Notes under the pieces: generated by a model | What the model saw: the letters and a program-made list of their open reading frames with translations, nothing else | Told to the model about the DNA's origin: nothing | Database searches by the model: none | Program-made: the position numbers and the translations under genes | Shown here: positions 9,331-17,613 of the stretch, piece after piece | How the letters are laid out: each line of letters begins with the position of its first letter | Numbering within the stretch: the stretch's first letter is position 1 | Origin: Thermoflexus sp. | GTDB lineage: Bacteria > Chloroflexota > Anaerolineae > Thermoflexales > Thermoflexaceae | NCBI RefSeq assembly: GCF_034432235.1 | Contig: NZ_DAOUCJ010000082.1 | Coordinates: 1 to 33,661 of the forward strand | DNA: 33,661 bases | Direction: 5' to 3'

Positions 9331-9897
9331 ATGGAAGCCATTCATCCAGGGCTGCGCTTTGTCCGCTATGAAGATTTCCGCCGGTGGGCGGAGAGCCAGC
9401 CCGGCTACTGGATCCTGGTTCGGGGGGTGCCGATGCCCAGCCCTTCTCCTTCCCGCATCCATCAGTTGCTTTCCTTGCGCTTCGAATTGCTCCTGGTAGA
9501 GGCCGTGCTTCAGCGGGGGCTTGGGGAGGTTTATGACGCGCCGCTGGACGTGAAGCTCTCCGAGGACACCGTATATCAGCCGGACTTGATGGTGGTGCTG
9601 CGAGAACATCAGGATCGATTGCGGGAGACCCACATTGAGGGAGCGCCGGATCTGATCGTGGAGATCCTCTCGCCCTCCACAGCACGGATGGATCTGTGGG
9701 AGAAACGGCTGGATTACGAGGCGGCCGGTGTGCAGGAATATTGGGTGGTGGATCCGGACAGCCGAACAGTGGAGCTCTATGTGCGCGAAAGGGGACGCCT
9801 GATCCCGGTAGACCGGGCGCGGGGGGCCGGAGAGCTGCGCAGCCGTTTGCTCCCTCATCTGGTGGTGGATGTAGGACGGCTGTTTGAAGGATTGTGA
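9331..9897 (+). CDS. Uma2-family (DUF820) PD-(D/E)XK nuclease-like protein
   Basis: 188 aa. Uma2/DUF820 proteins have a restriction-endonuclease fold and unknown biological role; they are often numerous in Chloroflexota and Cyanobacteria. The fold signature is present: Asp in VYQPDLMVVL, Glu in PDLIVEILSPST, and Lys in EKRLDYEAAGVQEYWVVDP. Those are the expected catalytic-type residues, so the nuclease site looks intact. Two tandem ATGs occur at 9328 and 9331; AAGGAGG at 9318-9324 is better spaced (6 bases) for the second. The frame opens further upstream at 9280 without a ribosome site. It is a single gene between two minus-strand operons. Confidence 0.88.
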   Translation: MEAIHPGLRFVRYEDFRRWAESQPGYWILVRGVPMPSPSPSRIHQLLSLRFELLLVEAVLQRGLGEVYDAPLDVKLSEDTVYQPDLMVVLREHQDRLRETHIEGAPDLIVEILSPSTARMDLWEKRLDYEAAGVQEYWVVDPDSRTVELYVRERGRLIPVDRARGAGELRSRLLPHLVVDVGRLFEGL

Positions 9898-10028
9898 CCA
9901 CTGGCGTCACGCCGCGAACTCCTCAGGCCCTTCCTCCCGGCAGCCTGTTGGAAGGAAAAAGGGGAAGGACGATTCACCCCTCCGGGATCCGGGTGGCTCG
10001 CATCCTGAAGGAATAACCGGACAGCGCG

Positions 10029-10466
10029 CTATTCTTCGGCTGCCAGGCGCACCACCATCTTGAAGATATCGGACTCCGTGATGATCCCGACCACGCGGCC
10101 GTTCTCCACCACGGGCAGGCCGCCGATCTTGTGCTCCAGCATCAGGCGCGCCGCCTCGTAGATCGGCGTATCGGGCGTGACCGTGATGACTTTGCGGGTC
10201 ATGATCTTGTCCACCGTGAGGCGGGCCAGGAGATAGTTGAGCTCGAAGATGCTCAAGGAGGTCGCATCTGAAGGGGAGGCCTCGCGCACATCCCCCAGGG
10301 TGATAATCCCCACCAGATGGCCGTTCTCATCCACCACCGGCAGGCGGCGGATGCGTTTCTCCTTCATGATCTGATGGGCCTCCGGCAGGGTCGTGCGCGG
10401 GGAGATGGTGATGGGATTCGGGGTCATCCAGTCCCGCACCTTGTATTGCTTGAGGACGCTGGCCAT
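10029..10466 (-). CDS. Two-CBS-domain protein
   Basis: 145 aa made of two CBS domains and little else (about residues 8-65 and 80-140). Each has the typical pattern: VRDWMTPNPITISPRTTL...RLPVVDENGHLVGIITLGDV and VDKIMTRKVITVTPDTPI...GGLPVVENGRVVGIITESDI. Such stand-alone pairs bind adenine nucleotides and act as energy-sensing modules, but the partner cannot be named from sequence. GGAGG precedes the ATG. An extended -10 promoter lies about 30 bases upstream, so it can be transcribed separately from the molybdopterin genes before it. Confidence 0.93.
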   Translation of the reverse strand: MASVLKQYKVRDWMTPNPITISPRTTLPEAHQIMKEKRIRRLPVVDENGHLVGIITLGDVREASPSDATSLSIFELNYLLARLTVDKIMTRKVITVTPDTPIYEAARLMLEHKIGGLPVVENGRVVGIITESDIFKMVVRLAAEE

Positions 10467-10497
10467 GGAAGACCTCCAGGCGCAGGATTCTCCATTC

Positions 10498-10506
10498 AGT
10501 ATAACA
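10498..10506 (-). promoter_or_regulatory. Extended -10 promoter of the CBS-domain gene
   Basis: The minus strand reads TGTTATACT here, which is an extended -10 (TGnTATACT). It sits 31 bases before the ATG of the CBS-domain gene. No recognisable -35 is seen, which is tolerable for extended -10 promoters. Confidence 0.45.
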
Positions 10507-10623
10507 CATCACTCTGAAAACACAGGGCTTTCTCGGTAGTCGCTCCAGGAAATCGTGACGGTCGTTTCGCCCGGGCTGATGGACTCCGCCCTTGTTTCCT
10601 CATACGGCGCAGGCCGCCTCCGG

Positions 10624-11343
10624 CTAAGAGGAGGGTGGGGAGACGTCGGCCGGCGAGGGATGGTAGTGGCCTTCGATCCACACCTCGCCATGAGAGCCGA
10701 TCTCCTTCTTCCAGACGGGGACGATCTCCTTGAGACGATCGATGCCATAGCGGGCGGCCTCGAAGACGCCCTCATGGCGATGTCCAGAGGAGACCGCCAC
10801 AGCTACCGTGATCTCTCCGACTTCCATGCGCCCTACGCGCTGCACCATGGCGATGCCGTGAATCAGCGGCCAGCGCTCCCGGATCTCGGCCGCGATCTGG
10901 CGCATCTTGGCCTCGGCCATCGGCCGATAGGCCTCGTATTCCAGGAACTCCACCCGCCGATCTCCCTCCTCGCCCCGCACGACCCCGGTGAACAACGCCA
11001 CGGCTCCGGAGCGGGGAGTGATCACCGCCCGCACCAGGGCGTTCAGGTCGATAGGCCCGGTCGTGAGGGCCACAAGCTCCGGCCGCACAGGATCCCCATC
11101 CCCTCCGCTGACCGGCGGGAACAGGGCGACCTCATCTCCCGAGCGCAGACGGTCCTCGGGGAAGGCGAACTCATGGTTGATGGCCACAACAGCGGAGGGG
11201 AGATAGGGCTGAAGGGCCGGATACGTCTCCCCGACGGCCCTCAGAAGATCCGCTACCGAGGCGCCGTCCGGAAGCCAGACGGAGATCTGCTCCCGGCCGG
11301 CGCGGTCCTTCAAGGTGGCAAACAGACGGATCTGCACCTCCAT
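10624..11343 (-). CDS. moaDE: MoaD-MoaE fusion (molybdopterin synthase)
   Basis: 239 aa carrying both molybdopterin synthase subunits in one chain. Residues 1-81 are MoaD-like (ubiquitin fold) and end in FPPVSGG, with the di-glycine at 80-81 where free MoaD stops and is thiocarboxylated. The chain continues through a short DGDPVRPE linker into MoaE (about 90-225), with VSSGHRHEGVFEAARY and the catalytic-type lysines of VPVWKKEIG. The enzyme inserts sulfur into cyclic pyranopterin monophosphate. Because the Gly-Gly is internal, activity should need cleavage after it, as reported for MoaX-type fusions. The ATG has GGAGGA 8 bases upstream. It follows moaC, which makes its substrate. Confidence 0.93.
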   Translation of the reverse strand: MEVQIRLFATLKDRAGREQISVWLPDGASVADLLRAVGETYPALQPYLPSAVVAINHEFAFPEDRLRSGDEVALFPPVSGGDGDPVRPELVALTTGPIDLNALVRAVITPRSGAVALFTGVVRGEEGDRRVEFLEYEAYRPMAEAKMRQIAAEIRERWPLIHGIAMVQRVGRMEVGEITVAVAVSSGHRHEGVFEAARYGIDRLKEIVPVWKKEIGSHGEVWIEGHYHPSPADVSPPSS

Positions 11344-11466
11344 CGCCGTTTCCTCCAGACCCCGAAACCGCGAAGATATGGTTAGGGGTCGCGCAGCCGG
11401 GCCGAAATCCAGAGCGCGGGATGCCCATTCTCCTCAAAGCCCTCAGAGGAGGAACGATCTTTATCC

Positions 11467-11955
11467 TCACGGTTCCAGAACCAGATCGCCGCTTTTCCCG
11501 CCGTGCTTCTCGATCAGGCGGATGTTGGTCAATCGCATACGCCGATCCATCGCCTTGGCCATATCGTAGATCGTCAGCGCGGCCACGGTCACAGCGGTGA
11601 GCGCCTCCATCTCCACCCCAGTGCGGGCCACGGTTTCCACCTGCGCGGTGATCTCCACCCATGGGAGCGGATGCGCTTCATCCGGCTCCCGGAGGGCGAA
11701 ATCGACCAGAACCCGGGTGAGGGGCAGAGGATGGCACAGGGGGATGAGCTCGGGGGTGCGCTTGGCGGCCATGATGCCGGCAATGCGGGCGGCCGCCAGC
11801 ACGTCCCCCTTCGGAAGGCTGCCCTCCCGGATCGTCGCCATGGTTTCCGGCGCCATCCACACCTCTCCCCGGGCGATGGCCACCCGATGGGTCTCGGGTT
11901 TCTCCCCCACATCCACCATCCGCGCCCGGCCGTGCTCATCCAGATGAGTGAGCAT
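11467..11955 (-). CDS. moaC: Cyclic pyranopterin monophosphate synthase
   Basis: 162 aa, the normal MoaC length. Converts the MoaA product to cyclic pyranopterin monophosphate in molybdenum cofactor synthesis. Signature blocks are MVDVGEKPETHRVA near the N-terminus, PLCHPLPLT, and GVEMEALTAVTVAALTIYDM with the conserved EALT and YDM residues. An ATG five codons upstream (11970) is possible, but GGAGGG lies five bases before the ATG at 11955, which I prefer. moaDE follows after 123 bases. MoaA is not in the window. Confidence 0.95.
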   Translation of the reverse strand: MLTHLDEHGRARMVDVGEKPETHRVAIARGEVWMAPETMATIREGSLPKGDVLAAARIAGIMAAKRTPELIPLCHPLPLTRVLVDFALREPDEAHPLPWVEITAQVETVARTGVEMEALTAVTVAALTIYDMAKAMDRRMRLTNIRLIEKHGGKSGDLVLEP

Positions 11956-12010
11956 CCCATCCCTCCGCATGCCGGAGAGTCAGGCGCAAGGTCCCGCCAA
12001 GCCGGCGGTC

Positions 12011-13177
12011 CTAAAAGTCCACCATCTTCCCCTCATAAGCATACAGCATCAGGTGCTCGATCTCCTCAGCCGTCGGGGATCGGGGATTGGTCAGCGTGCT
12101 GGGGTCCGCCAAGGCGTATTCCACCAGGGTCGGCAGATCCGCCTCGAAATCATCCCGGGGGATCCCGCAGGCGGCAATGGTCTGGGGCTGCTCCAGCGTT
12201 TCGAGCAGCTCCAGAACCGCCCGGGAGAGCTGGAAAGCGGCCTCGGGGCCGTTCGGGCTGGGCCAGCCGATGGCCTGCAAGAGATCCATATAGCGATCCG
12301 CCGCAATCCGCGCGTTGAACTCAACTACGTAAGGAAGGAAGAGGCCCACCGCCCGGCCGTGGGGGATATCAAAGCGCGCTCCCAGCGCATGACCCAGGCT
12401 GTGCGCCAGGCCGACCAACGCGTTCCCAATGCCGATCCCCGCCATCGTGGCCGCCAGGTGCATCTGGGCTCGGGCTTCCGGATCCCCCGCCCCCTTTTGA
12501 TAGGCCCGGGGGAGATAGGTGAAGATCAGGCGGGCGGCGTGCAGACACATCGCATCGCTGAAAGGGCTCCGCCATGTGCTCACGTAGCCCTCCACCGCAT
12601 GGGTCAACGCGTCCATTCCCGTATCGGCGGTCAGGCGGGGCGGCATGTGCATCACCATGGCTGGATCCACGATTGCGATATCGGGCATGCTCTCACGGGA
12701 TCCCACTCCCAGCTTGCGCCGTGCCTCCGGGTCCGTCAGGACCATCGCCCAGGTTGCCTCCGAGCCCGTCCCGCTGGTGGTGGGGATGGCGATCAAACGG
12801 GCACGCCGCCGCAGGCCCAGGGGCTCCATCGGGCTGATGGCCAGCGGATCCAGATCCGGCCGCTCGAACAGCACCCAGATCGCCTTGGCCGCGTCGATCA
12901 CCGACCCCCCGCCCACCGCCACGATCCAGTCCGGGTTGAAAGCGCGGATCACATCCGACCCCATCCGGACCAGATGGATGGTGGGGTTCGGCTCCACCGC
13001 GTCGAAGACGTGGACCTCGAATCCAGCGCGGCGCAACCGATCCTCCACAGGCTTGACCAGGCCCAGACGCCGAACCTGGGAATCCGTGATCACGAAGGCA
13101 CGTCGCCCCTCGAGCTGCTCGAGGTAAGAGAGGGCATCCTCGCCGAATACGATCTCCGGGGTTTTGAAGAACCACAT
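12011..13177 (-). CDS. Iron-containing alcohol dehydrogenase
   Basis: 388 aa group III (iron-dependent) alcohol dehydrogenase. The N-terminal Rossmann-like half has WIVAVGGGSVIDAAKAI, the NAD(P) phosphate-binding loop, and IPTTSGTGSEAT. The helical C-terminal half provides the metal ligands, seen in GLAHSLGHALGARFDIPHG. It oxidises or reduces an alcohol/aldehyde that I cannot specify. Two ATGs are available: 13192 and 13177. Only the second has a spaced GAGG, and it starts with MWFFKTPEIVFG, the usual beginning of such proteins. It follows the SCP2-like gene by 61 bases and precedes moaC by 55, suggesting one transcript without an obvious functional link. Confidence 0.92.
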   Translation of the reverse strand: MWFFKTPEIVFGEDALSYLEQLEGRRAFVITDSQVRRLGLVKPVEDRLRRAGFEVHVFDAVEPNPTIHLVRMGSDVIRAFNPDWIVAVGGGSVIDAAKAIWVLFERPDLDPLAISPMEPLGLRRRARLIAIPTTSGTGSEATWAMVLTDPEARRKLGVGSRESMPDIAIVDPAMVMHMPPRLTADTGMDALTHAVEGYVSTWRSPFSDAMCLHAARLIFTYLPRAYQKGAGDPEARAQMHLAATMAGIGIGNALVGLAHSLGHALGARFDIPHGRAVGLFLPYVVEFNARIAADRYMDLLQAIGWPSPNGPEAAFQLSRAVLELLETLEQPQTIAACGIPRDDFEADLPTLVEYALADPSTLTNPRSPTAEEIEHLMLYAYEGKMVDF

Positions 13178-13238
13178 GGACTTCAACCTCATTCACAGAT
13201 CTTCGCAGGAGCCTGGGGGAGATTTTCCCAAGCCTTCT

Positions 13239-13649
13239 TTAAGCGATGAAATCCGTGGGCACGCGGGTGCAACAGAGCACCAGCTCCTTGGCCGCCCGCA
13301 CGTTCCGCATGATGTTCACCATGTTCCCCCTCAACTTGATGCGACCGGTGACCAGCGCCTGGATCGGATCCAGCTTCCCCTGGATGACCTGCTTCCATAC
13401 GGAATAAGGCGCGGACATCCGGTAAGCCGGGTTCCGGATGGATTCGTCGGTTACCTCAAAGGCCTCCCGACACTGGCCGTGCCACAGATCCATATACAGC
13501 ACCACCGGCTTCGTCAGAGGACCTTCGGGCTCCACCACGAAATAGAAATCCCCTTCCCAGTTCTTCGCCGCCTCCGCATAGCCCGGACTTCGATTGACTT
13601 CCCCCATCAGAGCTTTGATCCATGCATCGGATGGGAAGAGAATCCCCAT
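13239..13649 (-). CDS. SCP2 sterol-binding-like protein
   Basis: 136 aa with the look of a stand-alone SCP2 domain: SDAWIKALMGEVNRSPGYAEAAKNWEG at the start, FVVEPEG in the sheet, and GRIKLRGNMVNIMRNVRAA near the end, matching the helix that closes the lipid pocket. Prokaryotic SCP2 proteins bind hydrophobic ligands; the ligand here is unknown. The ATG at 13649 has GAGGAGG seven bases upstream, so the longer open frame is rejected. It lies between the EF-G2 gene (120 bases upstream) and the iron alcohol dehydrogenase. Confidence 0.8.
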   Translation of the reverse strand: MGILFPSDAWIKALMGEVNRSPGYAEAAKNWEGDFYFVVEPEGPLTKPVVLYMDLWHGQCREAFEVTDESIRNPAYRMSAPYSVWKQVIQGKLDPIQALVTGRIKLRGNMVNIMRNVRAAKELVLCCTRVPTDFIA

Positions 13650-13769
13650 CGGACAACCTCCTCTGGGTGCTGCGGCCGAAATCGCTGGAAGATGGAGCAC
13701 GGGGTTTCCGGCCCCGCCGAATTCTTTACTCCTCCCCACCTTGGGGCCCAAGGGCGCCATCCCGGGAAT

Positions 13770-15854
13770 TTACGCCTTTTCCCTGGCCGCCTCGCGCTCC
13801 CGACGGGCTTGCTCAATGATGGCTTGAGCGATATGGGGAGGAACTTCCTCATAGTGGCTGAACGCCATGCGGAACACCCCGCGCCCCTGGGTGAGGGAGC
13901 GCAGCTGGGTGGCGTAACGCTGCATCTCCGCCAGCGGGGCGAGAGCGATGATCACGCTCTTATCTCCCTGTTGCTCGATCCCCTGCACCCGGGCCCGGCG
14001 GGTGTTCAGATCGCTGATCACATCCCCGGTAAACTGCTCGGGCACAATAATGGTGAATTGCATGATCGGCTCCAGGAGCACTGGGCCCGCCTGCTGGAAC
14101 GCCAGCTTGAAGGCCTCGCGCCCGGCGATCTGGAAGGAGATATCGTTGGAGTCCACCGGATGCTCCTTGCCATCGTAAACCGCCACCCGCACATCCACAA
14201 TGGGATACCCGGCCAGCAACCCCTGCTCCATCACGCTCCGGATCCCCTTCTCAATCGAGGGGGCGAAGTTCGAGGAGATCGCCCCGCCGAAGACCTCCCA
14301 CACGTATTCGAAGCCGCCATCCCGCGGTAGGGGTTCGATCCGCAAATGAACCTCCCCGAACTGCCCCGCGCCCCCGGTCTGCTTCTTGTGACGATACTGG
14401 GCCTTCGCCACTTTGGTGATCGTCTCCCGATACGGAACCCGGGGGACACTGGTCACGATCTCCACGCCAAATTTCGTGGAAGCCCGCCGGACCGCCACAT
14501 CAATGTGGGTATCTCCCATGCCCTCGAGGATGGTCTGATGCGTGGAAGGCTCCTGGCGGAGGTGAAGGGTCGGATCCTCCTCGCACAGGCGCTGAAGCGT
14601 GGGGATCAATTTGGCCGAATCCGCCTTGGTCTTGGGCTCCACTGCCACCGCATACAGCGGCGTCGGATAGATCGGTGGGGCGATCCGAACCGGATGGCTG
14701 CGGTCGCACAGGGTATCCCCATGGCCGGTGACATTCAGCTTCGGCACCGCCCCGATATCGCCCGCCACCAGCTCCGGAACAGGGATCTGCTCCTTCCCCC
14801 GCATCACAAAGATTTGAGCCAGCCGCTCGTCCTGGTTCCGGTTCACATTGAAAAGGTGGGAGTTGGAACGCACCGTGCCCCGGAAGACCCGGAAGTAGGC
14901 GAGCTTCCCCACAAAGGGATCCGCCGTGATCTTGAACACGTAAGCCACGGTCGGGCCCGTGGGGTCTGGCTGAACAATCTCCGGCTGTCCATTGGAGACA
15001 GGGAGCGCTTCGACCGGCCGAGCCTCCAGCGGCGAAGGGGCCAGCTGAACCAGGAGGTCCAGCAAGGGACCCACGCCGATGGTCGATAGCCCGGCCGCGC
15101 ATGCTACCGGGACGATGCGCCCGGCGAGGAAACCCGCCTTCAATCCCCGTCGGATCTCCTCTTCGGTCAGCTCGCCGCTCTCCAGATACTTCACAATCAG
15201 CTCATCATCCGCCTCCGCCGCGGCTTCCATCAGGCGCATCCGGGCCTCTTCCGCCTCCTCCCGCAGGCCGGCGGGGATCTCGCCGATCTCGCCGCGCGGA
15301 CCCCGCCGGGCCTTCATGGCGATGAGATCCACCACCCCCTCAAACGCGGCCTGGCTGCCGATGGGAAACTGAATGGGAACGAAATTGGCCTTGAAAACGC
15401 GGCGCAGGCTCTCCAGGGCGTTCTCGAAATTCGCGTTATCCCGATCCATCTTGCTGATGACCGCGATACGCGGCAACCCTCGTTCCTCCAGCGCCGCCCA
15501 TGCCTGTTCGGTGCCCACCTCCACACCCGCCACGCTATCCACGACCACCAGCGCGCAATCGGCCACATGAACCGCGCTCTTCATCTCGCCGACGAAATCC
15601 AGATAGCCTGGTGCATCCAGAAGATTGATCTTGCGGCCCGACCATTCCACAGGAATGAGGGAAGCGTAAATGGAGAGACGACGGCGGATCTCTTCCTCAT
15701 CGAAGTCGGAGACGGTGTTGCCCTCCTCCACACGGCCCATACGGGTGGTCGCCCCGCTCAGGAACAACATCGCCTCCACCAGCGTGGTCTTGCCTGAACC
15801 GTTATGACCCACCAGCACAACATTGCGGAGGTCCTCGGTCCGGTAGACTTTCAT
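13770..15854 (-). CDS. Elongation factor G-like GTPase (EF-G2 type)
   Basis: 694 aa translational GTPase with the full five-domain EF-G layout. G1 is GHNGSGKT (residues 16-23), G3 is DAPGY (80-84), and G4 is SKMD (134-137). Domain IV contains RHKKQTGGAGQFGEVHLR and domain V ends in a charged tail. In true EF-G, G3 is DTPGH and its His positions the hydrolytic water; here it is Tyr84. That substitution, and RVEEGNTVSDFDEEE in switch I, are typical of the EF-G2/FusA2 family, known from Thermus and Mycobacterium. Those proteins bind the ribosome but are not the main translocase. The ATG at 15854 has GGGAGG upstream; the 77-codon upstream extension is noncoding. Confidence 0.92.
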   Translation of the reverse strand: MKVYRTEDLRNVVLVGHNGSGKTTLVEAMLFLSGATTRMGRVEEGNTVSDFDEEEIRRRLSIYASLIPVEWSGRKINLLDAPGYLDFVGEMKSAVHVADCALVVVDSVAGVEVGTEQAWAALEERGLPRIAVISKMDRDNANFENALESLRRVFKANFVPIQFPIGSQAAFEGVVDLIAMKARRGPRGEIGEIPAGLREEAEEARMRLMEAAAEADDELIVKYLESGELTEEEIRRGLKAGFLAGRIVPVACAAGLSTIGVGPLLDLLVQLAPSPLEARPVEALPVSNGQPEIVQPDPTGPTVAYVFKITADPFVGKLAYFRVFRGTVRSNSHLFNVNRNQDERLAQIFVMRGKEQIPVPELVAGDIGAVPKLNVTGHGDTLCDRSHPVRIAPPIYPTPLYAVAVEPKTKADSAKLIPTLQRLCEEDPTLHLRQEPSTHQTILEGMGDTHIDVAVRRASTKFGVEIVTSVPRVPYRETITKVAKAQYRHKKQTGGAGQFGEVHLRIEPLPRDGGFEYVWEVFGGAISSNFAPSIEKGIRSVMEQGLLAGYPIVDVRVAVYDGKEHPVDSNDISFQIAGREAFKLAFQQAGPVLLEPIMQFTIIVPEQFTGDVISDLNTRRARVQGIEQQGDKSVIIALAPLAEMQRYATQLRSLTQGRGVFRMAFSHYEEVPPHIAQAIIEQARREREAAREKA

Positions 15855-16154
15855 CGCGCCTCCCCCTGATTGAGGATGACTGCGGATCCGCTCATCCGAG
15901 CGGGAGGAGCCTCGCGTCCCCGAAGCGCTTTCATAAGCCAGCGAAGCCGGTTCAACCATCCTCTCCACACAGATGCCCCGCTCCACAACTTCAATTATAG
16001 CCGCGCGATCGGCTGTCGGAACATCTTTCCCGGCGACCCCCTCCAGCAAAAAGGAGGGAAGAATCCCTTGCAGATCAGGGGCCATCTTCGGCAGCCCCCT
16101 ATCCTCGAGAATCCCCCAGCGGACAAAGCATCCCCCTCCGTCTTCAGCGGATGG
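15855..16154 (-). promoter_or_regulatory. Leader and promoter region of the EF-G2 gene
   Basis: These 300 bases hold no gene I can support. On the minus strand a perfect TATAAT lies at 15994-15999, about 140 bases before the EF-G2 ATG, which would leave a leader of roughly 130 nt. A CCGACA resembling a -35 lies only 14 bases upstream of it, so the promoter is not ideal. No riboswitch is recognised. Confidence 0.35.
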
Positions 16155-16730
16155 CTAATGGATTCGATCCGCCTGCTGGAGACGACGAAGCAGCCGTGTC
16201 TCCAGATCCTCTTCCGGTCCCGGTGGACCCAGGGCATCCTGATGCCGGCGGATCAGGGCGACGGTAAGGGGATCACACCCGACTTCCATGGCCCACGCGG
16301 CCCCGATCTCGGGATGAGCCCGATAACGCCGCACCCGATTCATCCAGCATCGGAGGATAGGCCATCGGAAACACCCGGAACGATCGGGCTGGATCCCCAC
16401 GGCTTCTCCCAGAACGATCAGCGCCCGCTCCCACGGCGTGAGCGGCGCCGCCGCCTTCCCTACATCGTGCAACAACGCCGCCTTCAATAGAGCCGGGTGC
16501 GTCTCCCCCCAGGCCATCAGGGTGCGCAGAACCGCCAGGCTGTGCCGCTGATCCCCCGGGGCCATCCGCCAGAACAGCGCTTGGGCTTCCGGAGGCAGGA
16601 TCCGCGCCACCAGCGCCCGGTCTTCCTCCCGAATCCGGGCCGTGATCGCCCACCCGAATTGCCGGATGCGATACACCCACCGGCACACAGGCTCCCCTCC
16701 AAAGATCGGTCCTTTGCCTTCTATGATCAT
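16155..16730 (-). CDS. HD-domain protein
   Basis: 191 aa with a metal-dependent HD phosphohydrolase-type core: His in GDQRHSLAVL, His-Asp in KAALLHDVGKAAAP, and a distal HPEIGAAWA with further His and acidic residues, followed by LIRRHQ and a C-terminal LQQADRIH. This pattern is seen in small HD proteins related to the RNA/nucleotide phosphohydrolases. The substrate is unknown. The ATG at 16730 lacks a clear ribosome site; a TATAAG on the minus strand about 20 bases upstream would give a very short leader. It is divergent from the Phd/VapC pair. Confidence 0.82.
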   Translation of the reverse strand: MIIEGKGPIFGGEPVCRWVYRIRQFGWAITARIREEDRALVARILPPEAQALFWRMAPGDQRHSLAVLRTLMAWGETHPALLKAALLHDVGKAAAPLTPWERALIVLGEAVGIQPDRSGCFRWPILRCWMNRVRRYRAHPEIGAAWAMEVGCDPLTVALIRRHQDALGPPGPEEDLETRLLRRLQQADRIH

Positions 16731-16820
16731 ACATAAGGAGTGGATCCTTATAACCTGGAAGCCCGAGGGATCCCATTGGACTCCCCAAGGAGGGGAAGGC
16801 GATGAACCCGCTCAAATACG

Positions 16821-17030
16821 ATGATGCGGATCGCCCGCCTGGAGGAGATGCGGGGAGTGGAAAAAGGGGAAGAGGTGGGCATCGCCCGCGCCGGGCGGCC
16901 GGTGGCCCGGTTGGTGCCCCTGCCGCCCCCGCGACGCCTGGGCCTGTTGCGGGGTCGTCTCGCCGTTCCTGAGGACTTCGATGCGCCCCTGCCTGAGGAG
17001 GTTCTGGCCGCGTTCGAGGGAGGGGGGTGA
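16821..17030 (+). CDS. Phd/YefM-family antitoxin, probably frameshifted at its start
   Basis: 69 aa in the frame given. VEKGEEVGIARAGRPVARLVP is the unmistakable Phd/YefM core, followed by a Pro-rich linker and the acidic toxin-binding tail LAVPEDFDAPLPEEVLAAF. The N-terminus is odd. The strong ribosome site (AAGGAGGGG at 16787-16795) points to an ATG at 16802, whose frame begins MNPLKYDDA, a good Phd start, but is out of register with the core by one base. ATGs at 16821 and 16824 are in frame but have no ribosome site. The gene therefore looks interrupted by a small indel near 16828. The stop overlaps the toxin start as TGATG. Coordinates describe only the in-frame part. Confidence 0.7.
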   Translation: MMRIARLEEMRGVEKGEEVGIARAGRPVARLVPLPPPRRLGLLRGRLAVPEDFDAPLPEEVLAAFEGGG

Positions 17031-17419
17031 TGCGCCTGCTTCTGGACACGCACGTGCTCCCCTGGGCCCTGGCGGAGCCGGAACGGCTGCCTGCACGTGT
17101 GCAGGAGTGGCTGGTATCGCCTGCAAACGATGTCCTGTTCAGCGTGGCCAGCATCTGGGAAATCGCCATTAAGGCCCAGATCGGCCGTCTCTCCCTCTCG
17201 GTTACAGTGGAGGAAATTATGGGGGCCGCGCGGGCCTCGGGCTTTCAGGAACTGCCCGTTCGCGCCGTGCACGCAGCCCCAGTGGGCTCATTGCCCCTGC
17301 ACCACCGCGATCCGTTCGACCGCATCCTGGTGGCCCAGGCCATCACCGAGCCTGCCCGGCTGTTGACCGTGGACCCCATGCTGGCCCGATATTCGGAACT
17401 GGTGGAGGGGATCGCCTGA
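17030..17419 (+). CDS. vapC: VapC-family PIN-domain toxin
   Basis: 129 aa PIN-domain ribonuclease of a type II toxin-antitoxin system. The acidic residues are in place: Asp in LLLDTHVLPWAL, Glu in SIWEIAIK, Asp in HHRDPFDRILVAQA, and Asp in LLTVDPML. They would hold Mg2+/Mn2+ for RNA cleavage. The ATG at 17030 shares one base with the antitoxin stop (TGATG) and has a G-rich ribosome site in front; the GTG one codon earlier is less likely. Length is normal and no damage is visible, so the toxin looks intact although its antitoxin may not be. Confidence 0.93.
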   Translation: MRLLLDTHVLPWALAEPERLPARVQEWLVSPANDVLFSVASIWEIAIKAQIGRLSLSVTVEEIMGAARASGFQELPVRAVHAAPVGSLPLHHRDPFDRILVAQAITEPARLLTVDPMLARYSELVEGIA

Positions 17420-17613
17420 GTCCGGCAAAACCCTCCTGGTGGGCAAGAGCGCCCACCCCATAAACCATGCGATCCCCGTGGTAAAGCGCAGCGACCGCCT
17501 GAGCGCGCCTCAGGGTTAGATCCGCTCGTTCCAGCGGAGAGATCAACCCCCTACCGACGCGCCTCCCCCCTCTCCAAGCGAACCCGCTGTTTTTTCGAAC
17601 AGCTCCCCACCCC

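Noticed and set aside
9898..10028. CCTTCC/GGAAGG inverted repeat between Uma2 and CBS genes
   Set aside because: Only six paired bases around a 15-base loop; too weak to call a terminator.
11344..11466. Possible molybdenum cofactor riboswitch between moaC and moaDE
   Set aside because: No multi-helix Moco-type structure could be recognised by eye; the gap shows only short GC repeats.
11948..13249. 433-aa open frame on the plus strand
   Set aside because: It is antisense to the iron alcohol dehydrogenase, has no family pattern and is rich in His, Gln, Arg and Pro as expected from an opposite-strand frame of GC-rich coding DNA.
13164..14330. 388-aa open frame on the plus strand
   Set aside because: Antisense to the SCP2-like and EF-G2 genes, with no recognisable motif and no ribosome site.
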